This document shows positions 20,801-31,600 of a stretch of DNA of 60,000 nt, in pieces. The DNA lies in assembly GCF_026151205.1 (NCBI RefSeq), contig NC_087083.1, forward strand, positions 5,808,460-5,868,459, read 5' to 3'. The notes beneath the pieces are model-generated. The model ran no database searches and had not been told where the DNA came from. It saw nothing but the letters and a program-made list of their open reading frames with translations. Position 1 is the first letter of the stretch. Every line of letters starts with the position of its first letter. The position numbers and the translations under genes were made by a program. The stretch comes from Bolinopsis microptera (Eukaryota > Ctenophora > Tentaculata > Lobata > Bolinopsidae).

Positions 20801-23800
20801 GATGTAGGAGCCCCTTGTTACGACTACTGCTACCTGTCCTGTAGAGAATGGATCTTTGCTGCGAATAAAGGGGAGGTGAGAGGGTTCGACCTGGGAGGGG
20901 AGGAGGTGGTAAAGTTAACTGGAGCAGGGAGGTGCTGTTATGCTGTGGCATCTCATCCTACTGAACCTACTATCTTGTCGGGATCTAACGATCTCGTGAT
21001 CAGAGAATGGAATGTGGACAGTCAAACTTTAGTCAGGTCATTATTATTTTCTTTATATCAATCAATGCTTTATCAGTTAATATAATCAACCAATTTTGCA
21101 CCTTCATGCGATTGTAAGTCGGTCAGTAACTAAATCATTTTGTGAGCCCCATATTAAGTTATTAAAATAAATTGCAGGACTATCACCGATACCACTAGCA
21201 GTGGTTGGGCATTCGGTGGGAACTGGTCCGTGAGCTACGATCCTACAGGATGTTATGTGCTGTCCACAGAGCCAGACAGTAAAAGTCTCAGGTATGTGAC
21301 CCAAAGTGTCAAGTATGTGACCCAAAGTGTCAGGTATCTGACTCAAAGTCTCAGGTATGTGACCCAAAGTCTCAGGTATGTGACCCAAAGTCTCAGGTAT
21401 GTGACCCAAAGTCTCAGGTATGTGACCCAAAGTCTCAGGTATGTGACCCAAAGTCTCAGGTATGTGACCCAAAGTCTCAGGTATGTGACCCAAAGTCTCA
21501 GGTATGTGACCCAAAGTCTCAGGTATGTGACGCAAAGTCTCAGGTATGTGATTGTGACCCAAAGTCTCGGGTATGTCACCCAAAGTACACCCCAATGTTT
21601 CCATCAAATATCAATCTCTACTCTAAATATTACCCAAAGGTTCACCCTAAAATCCACCATAAAATTGACCCTGAAGTTGACCCTAGTGTCTATCCTAAAA
21701 TCTATTCTAAAGTCCACTTTAATGTCTACCCTAAAATCTCAGATTGTACACCTTTGAGGGAAACTTCGTTGATGAGATGAAGGGACACGCTGACTGTATC
21801 AACAAGATTAAAATCGTTCCAGGTTTGTCATTTCGGGAGTTTGGTGATGATTGTAACTTAATAACTTAAAAGTTGAAGTTGGTTGAACATTTTTGTTGAT
21901 GTTAATCTCTTTTCAATTATATGTTTAACACTGCACATCGCTGATCGCACATATTTTCAACTGTAACACTGTGCAACAGGTACCCAACAAGCGTTAACGT
22001 CAGACAGAGGAAGAGCTACCCTAATGTTCAATATACCAAATCCTGAGGATGGGGTCCCTAAGGCTGGCCAGGATATCGACGAGAAGGTTTGAGACTATTT
22101 AAGTATACACTTAGTAACCAGTTAGTAACCAATAAGTAACCACTAAGTAACCACTTAGTAACCAATAAGTAACCACTAAGTAACCACTAAGTAACCACTA
22201 AGTAACCCCTAAGTAACCACTAAGTAACCACTAAGTAACCACTAAGTAACCACTAAGTAACCACTAAGTAACCGCTAAGTTACCACTAAGTAACCACTAA
22301 CTAACCACTAACTAACCACTAAGTAACCACTAAGTAACCACTAAATAACCACTAAGTAACCACTAAGTAACCACTACTTTAATACAGGTATTCTGGACTG
22401 GCTTTTGTAAAGATGGTGACTTCCTCTTCACGATCTCTAACGAAGCAATAAGAAAATGGAATGCTAAAAGTTTAGAGTTGTTGATCTCGAAGGAATTTGA
22501 CGGGTTTCACCGTACAAAGGGGTTTTTAACCTGTGACGAGAAGTGGGTGTATGGTTCAGGAAGGGTGGGCGTTACAAGGTTCTCCTTTGAAGATCTTAAT
22601 GTGGGCGGATATCTTGAGGGTGAGACGAAGCAATTAGAAGATAGTTAGAACATAATTACAACATAATCAGAACATTATCAGACCATAATCAGAACATAAT
22701 CAGAACATAATCAGAACATAATCAGAACATAATCAGAACATAATCAGTTCATAATCAGAACATAATCAGAACATAATCAGAACATTATCAGAACATAATC
22801 AGAACATAATCAGAACAGTTCATAATCAGAGTAAATTAGAAGATAGTTAGAACATAATTACAACATAATCAGAACATTATCAGACCATAATCAGAACATA
22901 ATCAGAACATAATCAGAACATAATCAGAACATAATCAGAACATAATCAGTTCATAATCAGAACATAATCAGAACATAATCAGAACATTATCAGAACATAA
23001 TCAGAACATAATCAGAACAGTTCATAATCAGAGTAAAATTAGAACATAATTAGAACATAATTAATAGTCCAATATTGTTTTGTTTTTAACAATAATTGCT
23101 CGTTAGCTTTTAATTATTTCTTAGGCGCATTAATTGCAAGTCAAAGAATTGAATTTAAAAAGTTTAATTCCTCAGTATTGCCGGATCCTGACGGGTCCTT
23201 GTCTGACTTTTCTGTGACAAGAGATGAATCTAAGCTGCTGGTGACAGAGTGTAAGAATATGAAGCTTGATAGCAGTTATGCTTTTGTCTACGACATATCT
23301 GATTTTGATGCCGCTGAGGAAATCAACAAATACGAGTAAGTCTAATTACCTTATAATAATTTACATGGTTTAACCGAATATTGACGATAACTCGATAAAC
23401 AGCTGACCCAGTTGATATAACTATATAGCACACCGCTATATTTGATATGTGGATTAATTTGCTGCTTTATAGAATGAGGTTAACATCATCATTGCTACTC
23501 TAAACTTCAAGCGTATCTCTCTAATGAGAACTCTAACCTCCCTCTAATATGAACTCTAACCTCTCTATTAAGAAGTCTAACCTCCCTCTAATATGAACTC
23601 TAACCTCTAATAAAGTAATAACCATCATTAGCAAGTACGGAGGGAGAATGTTTGCGTGTGACACACACTCAGACAACATGAGAGGAGTGGTGAGTGGTCA
23701 CAATGGAACCCACGTGTTCACTCTGACCACATGTGAGGTGCTCTTCTCGATACCACGTGGTTGCTGGTGGGTCTGCTTCATGGAACTTTCAGACAGGCTC

Positions 23801-24517
23801 GCTTACTCTGGTTCGTTTAATTTTGAACTATTTATTACAGAGAAAACAAATCGATATTTTAAGGAAGCCTTATGTTTGGTTTGTTGATCGGTCGTTGATT
23901 TTATTTCTAAGATTAGTTGTTAAGCGGCCCATTACTGGTTGAAGTATTCGATAAATAACTAAATTTACCGCTTTAAAAAAAACTTAATTGATAAATTATT
24001 TAATTAAGTAAAAAGTACCATATAGATGATATTCTTTACATAACAACCTACCTGTAGCTGGAGACTCAGTCTACGTGTGCGACGTAGAATCAGGAGAGGA
24101 TGTGTTAAAGCTGGAGGGGCACAAGGAGGACGTCAACGGAGGAGCACTGGTCAGGGGGGAGACTGAGATATACACTTCTTCTGCTGACGGCACTATCAAG
24201 TGAGTGGTGTCATGACGTCACGTGATAGTGTTATGACGTCACGTGATAGTATATGATGATTGATGGTGTTCTGCTTCACTTTCAAATCTGCTAATATTAT
24301 AAATAAGAAGTGCATTTTTTCACTGACACGATTTATCTTTACAACACCACCACTACCCAGGTTATTCGACCTAGAAAAGGAGGAATGTATTTATACATTC
24401 TTCAACCACCGTGCACGGCAGTACACCAAGGTGGGAGCTAGTCCCTGTGGGGAGAAGGTGGCTGTGGGCAACGAAAACGGCATGTTGTACGTCCTCAAGA
24501 GTGGTAACTATCAGTAG
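17813..24517 (+). CDS. NWD1-like STAND NTPase (DUF4062-NACHT-WD40), copy A, nine exons
   Basis: Exons 17813-21036, 21178-21291, 21743-21822, 21980-22086, 22388-22619, 23125-23335, 23632-23810, 24058-24199 and 24361-24517 all have GT-AG borders and consistent phases (2,2,1,0,1,2,1,2), giving about 1,481 residues. Human NWD1 is about 1,560. DUF4062 lies near residues 30-110 (VEIRLFISSTFVDTQAERD, VDLRWGV). The NACHT P-loop is GEPGCGKS near 353 and the Walker B-like RFLIVVDAVNQ near 449. From about residue 860 a WD40 region runs across the small exons (ISVWDVGTG, IREWNVDS, IRKWNAKS, KGHADCINK). The family acts as ATP-dependent oligomerising sensors and scaffolds in the cytoplasm; a ligand cannot be inferred. 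I chose the ATG at 17813 because it follows a CTTCAG acceptor-like site, and an upstream exon may exist. AATAAA at 24995 is a candidate poly(A) signal. Confidence 0.93.
21286..21560 (+). repeat. 21-bp minisatellite containing the exon 2 splice donor (copy A)
   Basis: The end of exon 2, CTCAG|GTATGTGA, is itself the repeat unit. About 12 copies follow, each with the same donor, and the frame stays open, each unit encoding YVTQSLR. Copy B has about five units (32100-32220) and an early 22-bp unit that shifts the frame. Next comes a looser repeat of ACCCTAAA-type units up to the exon 3 acceptor. Confidence 0.93.
22105..22378 (+). repeat. 11-bp minisatellite in NWD1-like intron 4 (copy A)
   Basis: About 24 units of TAAGTAACCAC fill most of the intron. 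Copy B has only about six diverged units (32772-32842). The array expanded after the duplication, or shrank in B. Confidence 0.92.
22634..23065 (+). repeat. 11-bp minisatellite in NWD1-like intron 5 (copy A)
   Basis: Units of ATAATCAGAAC, organised as two almost identical blocks of about 202 bp (starting 22634 and 22836). Copy B holds only one short block (33105-33212). Confidence 0.92.
23510..23615 (+). repeat. Short CTAACCTCCCTCTAATATGAA-type repeat in intron 6
   Basis: Three to four imperfect units of about 22-45 bp before the exon 7 acceptor. A similar array lies at 33675-33795 in copy B. Confidence 0.7.
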
Positions 24518-25949
24518 TGACTAGTGGGAAAAGGTGGCTGTGGGTATTTATTTACTAAGCTAATACGTTCTTCAAAAAGTTAGCTGATAGAATGTCTAGA
24601 AAATCAGATCAAAGATACAGTAAGGCGATGACTTTTATGAGGAAAAGAATAAGATTTGACTTATGAAGGGCAACAATTATTGCTCTTAGAGGAGAAAGAG
24701 GAATAAAAAGTGGTAGTATAGTTGAAATATCAGATTTCGATATTAATTTAGAGCCAACAAATTGAATTGGCTACTTTTACTACTACAACAAAGGGTTCTT
24801 ATGAAATTTTCTAAGATTTGTATTCAATTTTTGAATTTGTATATAGGGTCATTGTTATATGATGTCTTTATGTGTATATTGTTTGAATTTCTGTTCTTTA
24901 CTAAGGTAAGTTTTTGTAAAAAGAAACTGTCGGTATGCTAGTAGTATAAATACCGTTATGATTGCATGTTTTTACTTCGCTGTCAATACACAATAATAAA
25001 GAAATAGCATTATATGCATGCCTTGTTTAAAAAATGAAAAATAGTTTTTTAGTATGTTTCTTATTGCTGATTTTAATTTGCTCTAAGCGAGTTATTGCTT
25101 AATTTTAAAATATTTCACCACCGAGTTGGTTTGCTACTATTATAAGGTAACACGACTCCTATCCGACAGCGACATCTGTCCGAAATCCCTAATTCGGCTG
25201 TCGGACAGATGTCGCTGTCGGACAGATGTCGCCCAATCTATTATAGTATTACTTACTGCCACTTGTTCATTCTTTGGAGCCTCCCGCGTTTTATGAACAT
25301 CGTAAGAACTTTTTTTTTCTTTGAATAAATTGTTTTCTTTCCTTTTCGGTAGTTATAATTAGTTTTGTCCTTTTTTGTTTTTAAATTTGTCATGTTTTGT
25401 TTATAAATTCGTTTTAATCAGCAATTTTATATTCGTGTCTCAATATTTATCCACAACTAAACTAAATCAAATCAAAATCCTAATTTGAAGAAAACGTAAG
25501 TTATTTTCAAATTGTAGGTTCGAACTAGCCCGGGAAACGTAGTCTCGGAGGGCCTACTCTCTGTACGCAATGCTAAGCACCTATTAATAATAGGTCCGTC
25601 TGCCTGTCTGCGCACAAGTGCACGGCCATATCATGGCTTTCACTAACTAAAATGAAGATTGCGACGTGAGATAATTATGGGGGGAGGGGGGGGGGGGCAG
25701 ACCAGGTACCAGCACACGTGACGTGTCAGGATTTTAAGAAAATGAGGAGGTTATCCAGCTTGACATGATCTTCACTTTGGGACCAAGAATAAGCCGATGA
25801 ATTTAATTATTTGATTACTCGTTAATTGCGTTTTTGATCGCGATAATTAATATTTTACTATTAGTATTAGCAATATTGATATTTAACCATTAAAGTTAAA
25901 CCTGTATCTTACAGCCCTCAAACACGCATGTTTCATTTTATTTCCATGT
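24518..25949. other. Spacer between the two duplication units
   Basis: Probable 3' UTR of copy A (AATAAA at 24995-25000) followed by AT-rich DNA. It contains a 22-bp inverted repeat (25162-25222) and a G-rich run at 25679-25697. No ORF is supported. Confidence 0.5.
25162..25222. repeat. Perfect 22-bp hairpin with an extra half-arm
   Basis: The arm at 25162-25183 is the exact complement of 25201-25222, with a 17-nt loop. Part of the right arm (GGACAGATGTCGC) repeats once more at 25220-25232. The hairpin could be the remains of a small inverted-repeat element. Confidence 0.85.
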
Positions 25950-27945
25950 GAGTGCATTGTTCTTGCATGTATTGGTTTATAACAAGCTGCATTGTTCTTG
26001 TATGTATTGGTTTAGTACAATCTGCCTTCCTAAATCGAGCCACGCTAAACGTGAGTATTGCAATCTCTGTACTTTATAAATCGTTCGTCCAAAATTACAG
26101 CCTTAACGCGGTCTCTCTAGATCAACGACAGAGTAAAAAAGCAAAACTTCTGGTCTTAGAATTCAGAATTATGACATTGCACACCCGTGTAACTGTAACT
26201 GTAAGATTAAGGATAGGTTCCCACCAAGGACTAAACCTGATGGTCATTGGGCCACCAAATACAGTTTGTACATTGTACCTACCTCCTGTAAAGCTGTACT
26301 GGTATTGTTCAGCTCTCACTTCTAAAATAACTTATGCATTAGGGCTGTACAAACCAGCTCTTATCGGTAATATCAGTGTAACTGTTGGGGTTAGGGTTAT
26401 GTTAGGGTTAGGGTCGTGTTTTCAAACAGTCATTCTGCATACAGGGTGATCTATAAAGGATCCTTTTTTATAAAGGTTCGGCCACAGTTAAATTCAGTTA
26501 TACTATAGCGGGATTTTTACGAACTGGTTTCAATCCGCCCTTTATTTATTTTGTACAAATCGAATTTAATTTCGTGAATGACAACCTAATTTGAAAATCA
26601 AAATGTATGAACGTCACCAGATGAGGTTTTAACATATTAAGATTATTTATATTATACACTATACTCATAATATAGTATCATATTTTCATGAGGTACACTA
26701 CATTGTACCAATGTATGAGTATTAGTATGAGTATAATATAATAAGCCACTTATCGAACTGGATCTTATTTCCCTACAGTATAACTATAATTTGGACATAC
26801 ATAATTGCAAAAAAATGTGCACCTTTTTATTACCTAATTAAATGATAATCTTTGCTTTGAAACAAAAGAACGTTTAAAAAATACTTTTTAAACGTGCAGA
26901 CCCTTCACACACGGCCTTAAACTGATAATTGCTCGATGAACTGTATTTTGTATTGTAGTAGTTGGGGCATAGCGTTTATCATAAACGACTTATATATAAA
27001 TTAGTAAGTTATTTGTGATATAAACCATGCCTCAGACTTAAATTTTTGTCGATGCTATACTGAACGGTGGTCGATGATTCTGATTTGTAGTTTTACTTAT
27101 AGGTTTATTTGTAGTTTTATTTATTTATGCAGCATGTGGTAGTAGTCATCCAACCAACATCCGCCACTGCAATAATAACACGAACACCAACAGTATATCA
27201 TTCTCGCCGTTACAGCAGGTTACCCTGGTACCCTGGTACAGGAAGAGATAATATAGTGTTGTTTCTAGACACTTCCCTTCTGCTTGTAACCGTGTACTTG
27301 TGCTGAGTAGCTACTTTATTTGTGCCTCATTTTGTAAATATTTCCTCCTAAGAATGAGGAGGAGGGACTGTTCGTATTTTGATATTCCTGCCAATAATCC
27401 ACTGATCGCCGTGCAAAACAAAGTTATATAGACTAATCGAGTAATAACACGTTTATACTTATTTCGGAGCACAATTTTGTGCAATGTAAGTCAAAATGTG
27501 TTTAGATCAAATCTTTAGTTCGTGCATTCTTCACATCGCTTGCATTCTTTTTCCACTCTGCCAATTTGTTTGGATAAAATCTCTAATTCGTGCATTCGCA
27601 TTTTTCACATCGTTTGCTACAGCCTAAATTACTTATACATATTAATTATACCGTGTAAGTAGCTTAACATAATGCTCACTCTAACAAACCCAGCTGGGTA
27701 ATCTCTCCAGGAAATACTTCCTCGCGGTATATCATATAATTTAATCGCCATTAAAACTCTAGATTATAATGTAATACAAAACAGTGTCTTTCACCACTCC
27801 TAATGACATTAAACTAGGTGGTAGTACTAGTGAGTAGTGAACTCCTAGGTATTTTGCCTTGTTCGTTTTTACTGTTTTAAATTCGCTCAAATCACGTTGA
27901 TTGTCCCTATTTTGCCAAAATTTTTCAAGGGCGAGGAGGAGGACT

Positions 27946-28204
27946 CCGGTACCCACGCAGTACCCACGCGGTACTCTCTCGGTACCCACTCCGGTACCCA
28001 CGCGGTACCCACGCGGTACCCACGCGGTACCCACTCCGGTACCCACGCGGTACCCACTCCGGTACCCACGCGGTGCCCACTGTACTCCGGTACCCACGCG
28101 CTACCCACGCGCTACCCACTCCGGTACCCACGCGCTACCAACGCGCTACCCACTCTGGTACCCACGCGCTACCCACGCGCTACCCACTCCGGTACCCACG
28201 CGGC
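27946..28204 (+). repeat. GGTACCCACGC minisatellite private to copy B
   Basis: About 23 units of 10-12 bp (GGTACCCACGC, GGTACCCACTCC, GCTACCCACGC). It starts where the two duplication copies stop aligning. It is much more GC-rich than its surroundings and open in several frames on both strands, which is expected of such a repeat and is not evidence of coding. Confidence 0.93.
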
Positions 28205-28604
28205 TAGCTACGTTACAGCGTATTATCTTATCATTGTATTTGTGAAGTATATTATTTAAAAAGCACATACACGGAATCATCAAAAATTTTCATCAGAAAC
28301 ATCAAAATAATGCGACCCTGAAATAATTTTCCTATCCGGATATTACATATATTATTTACCGAATGCTACTTCCTAGTTGGTAATTCATGATCAGATTTTG
28401 TTTACCGATCTGACACGGTGATCATTACTTCATTCGGGGCACTCTGTTTGTTTGCTCAGTACGTTACTTGATTTGATGTGGTTCATTGTGGCATGAGACC
28501 AGCAATTACTTAAAATGTGTGTAAGTCTGCAAAGGTAGTACCTCTGGAGCAGTGACCGGATTAATAACCCCGGAATATCTGACAATGTTGTGTAAATCAC
28601 TATC
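28205..28604. other. Upstream region of NWD1-like copy B
   Basis: No similarity to the DNA in front of copy A except short matches near 28448. The NWD1-like frame is open from an ATG at 28552, so a longer N-terminus specific to copy B is possible. Confidence 0.4.
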
Positions 28605-28635
28605 AGTAACTTCAGCTCCACATATAACCCAGGAG

Positions 28636-31600
28636 ATGGGGAGTCTGGAAGAATGGCTGAGGCAAACGGTAACCAAGACAAAAAGCCAAACCGAAGAACC
28701 AATGGCACAAGAAGTGGGAAACTGGGTCGAAATCCGTCTGTTCATATCATCCACATTCGTGGACACCCAGGCAGAACGAGATGTGTTAGTTAAACGGGTA
28801 ATACCGAGTATTAACCGTAAAATGGCAGATAGGTTTATCCGGATAGTACCAGTGGATCTGAGGTGGGGAGTCCTGGCGGAGGAGAGCAAAGATTGCCACA
28901 CAATCCAGAAGACGTGTCTGAACCAGGTTGATAAGTGCAGGTTAACTCCACAGCAGACCCCATGGTTCCTGGGTCTGAGGACCTCGCGATATGGCTGGGT
29001 TCAGAATGACATGATGCCTAGTCATGGGTTTGAGAATCCTGACCTCTTCAAATGGATTGATGAGTTTGCTAGTTCCGGTAGAACTGGAGTGAGTATAACG
29101 TCTTTAGAATGCATCCATGCTGTCCAAAATCCATCCAAAATGCTGTCCTCACCTACCGTGTTTTTCTACCAACGGAATATTGACGAAGGTCCCCTGGAGG
29201 AACAGTATATCGAGAAGAATATGAGGTGGGTGTTTGATTTCGAATACAAAGAGGCTGACGAGGAGATACCTGAGGATTCCAAATACCAGTACAGTAAAAC
29301 GGAAGAAGCTCTTAAATTTTCTAATGATCTGACAAATCTTAACAAGTATCTTCAAGACATCCCCCATGTGAAATGGAACGAGTTTGAGGTCGGTTACGAA
29401 CATGGTGGTGCTAAGTTCACCTGCAAAAGAGAGGGTGCTAAAAGTTTTGGGGTGGGTTACACTTCATCTTTAGAGGCATTTGAGGACCAGGTTGAGAAGG
29501 ATTTGATTGAAGCTATTCAAGAGAACTTCAAGTCTGATTCCTCTAGCATCAATGATTTCCAGATGGAGACGGTACAGCATGAAAATGCGATACGATTAAA
29601 GGCCTCGACATTTGTTGGAAGAACATCATTAGTGGAAGTCTGCACTGTCCACTGTAAAAGCTCAAGTGATGATAGAAATGTTATGATCCTTCACGGAGAA
29701 CCAGGTTGCGGTAAATCGGGTCTGCTTGCTGCTGTTACCTATGAAGTTACCAAGACCAGTCGTGAAAGTGGCAACTTTGTTTTTATCCACGTGGTAGATT
29801 CCTGCCCTGGCTCTAATGTTCTAGAACAGATGCTGAGGAGGTTGCAGTGGGCCTTAAGAGATTTTAGGAGGAGCAACGGTGAAATAAACATTTCCTCGGA
29901 TCCCCCTCAATCTGCGTCTGATCTGAGAGCCGAGCACCACAACTTCTTGACTGCCACCGCTGAGAAATACCCTAACAAAAGGTTCCTGATAGTTGTAGAT
30001 GCTGTTAATCAGTTTCATGAAGGAATGAAGGCGTGGGACATGTGGTGGTTACCTCGCAAGGAGACAACGTCGAATGTTAGGTGCATGATCTCCACTCTTA
30101 ACAAGGAAAACGGAACCTTTGATAATGCACAAGAAGCGTGTCCTGATGCTGTGCTGACCCCAGTTCTGCAAATGTCTGACGATGATCTGGAAGGAATGGT
30201 TTCTGCTACTTTGGCAAGATTCAACAAAAAGTTGACAACCTATGACGACTCTCTGCTAGGAAATCAAATGGAGGTCTTGCTATCAAAGAGCGCTTCTCCA
30301 CTATACTTGATCGCCTGTTGTGAAGCGCTCCGGAAGTTTGGTATCTTTGAGCGGGTGAGTCAGTATATAAAAGATTTCCCAACCACTATCACTGAGTTGT
30401 TCAGTTTTCTCCTTGATGACTGGTCGGAAGAATATGGAAAGATGTTCGTTGAGGATGTAGCAGGATTGATTTGTTGTTCCAAGGATGGTCTACTTGAGAA
30501 CGAAATCAATGACTTGCTTGCTTTCAAAGAAGAAAGGGACAGGGGGGACGAGGAATATCTGTATGATTCCTCCTTCAGTCGTATCTATGATTCTTTAGCA
30601 AGCTTCCTCGCTGCAGGAGGGGGTGGATACTTAAGGTTCTTCCACGACCAACTGAAATACACAGTAAAAGACAAGTTCCTGAACGACGAGTTTGCTCTTG
30701 AAACCAACCAATGGTTGTCTGATTTCTTCTTCTCCTGTACTGAATCACAACTCTGCGAGGAACCCGAGGAGGATCCGGCTGCTTATTACGAACATGTTTT
30801 ACAACAGCTTGTGTACCACCAACTGAAAGCAACTCCCAAATCTGACAAACTGACAGCTCTAGATTCTACCCTAAGGAATATCTACTTTGTAAGAGAAAGG
30901 ATTCTTTACAGACAGACCCAAGATCTGATGGACGAGTATGAACTAGCTATAAAGCGGTGCTCCAAGAACCATGTTAATCTGGAGATCTCCACAGCTCTGA
31001 CTCAATGGATGAAGTTTGTACAAATGTATGCAGCTAAGATTGAGGAGTTCCCCCAATTTGCTCGGAACATGGCGGTCACACAAGCCCCTACATCGTGGGT
31101 TACTAAAGACACCAACAAGTTGGATACCCCTCCCTCTAAAGTTGGTTACCCGCTCATCTGGGAGAACATACCCGCTGGTGAGGACACCATGGTCTGCAAA
31201 TACACCTCCGGTGGGATGGACGTTGCAGCGAGTACTCCCTCAGGTGATGTAGTTGCCATAGCAGCCGGGGATGAAGCCTTGATTCTCGACCAAAGTTCTG
31301 GGGAGATCCAACACCGTCTGAAGACATCCTCCTACTCTGTAGCGCTGAGTCCAGACTACGAGAGAGTTTACAGCGGTGGTAGTGATGGTATCTCTGTATG
31401 GGACGTTGGTACAGGATCCAAGATAGCTGAAACTGGTGAGGACTTTAAAATGGATGATGTCGTGGTGTGGATCCAACACATTGGTTCCTTTATTGCTACA
31501 GGAACTGGACATGCAAGGAAAGCTATCTGCTGGGACGGTCATAACACTTCAGGTGGTATAGCCCTGTTCCCAGTGGACCACAGTGATATTCTAGTACCTT

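Larger units (their letters stand above)
11092..24560 (+). repeat. Segmental duplication, copy A
   Basis: Blocks 11092-14345 and 17788-24560 align with 25950-27930 and 28605-34880 in the same order and orientation. Copy A contains DNA absent from B: the 700-bp foldback insertion, the SINE, the 14345-17788 block with its MITE, and extra minisatellite units. Each unit ends in a complete NWD1-like gene. Confidence 0.92.

Noticed and set aside
21104-21607. Minus-strand ORF of IPETLGH repeats
   Set aside because: Antisense of the 21-bp intron 2 minisatellite.
22105-23065. CRISPR-like array
   Set aside because: Units are contiguous 11-bp tandem repeats with no unique spacers and lie in introns of an animal gene.
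27759-28259. Several ORFs on both strands in the GGTACCCAC array
   Set aside because: The array has no stops in several frames. No homology or splice support.
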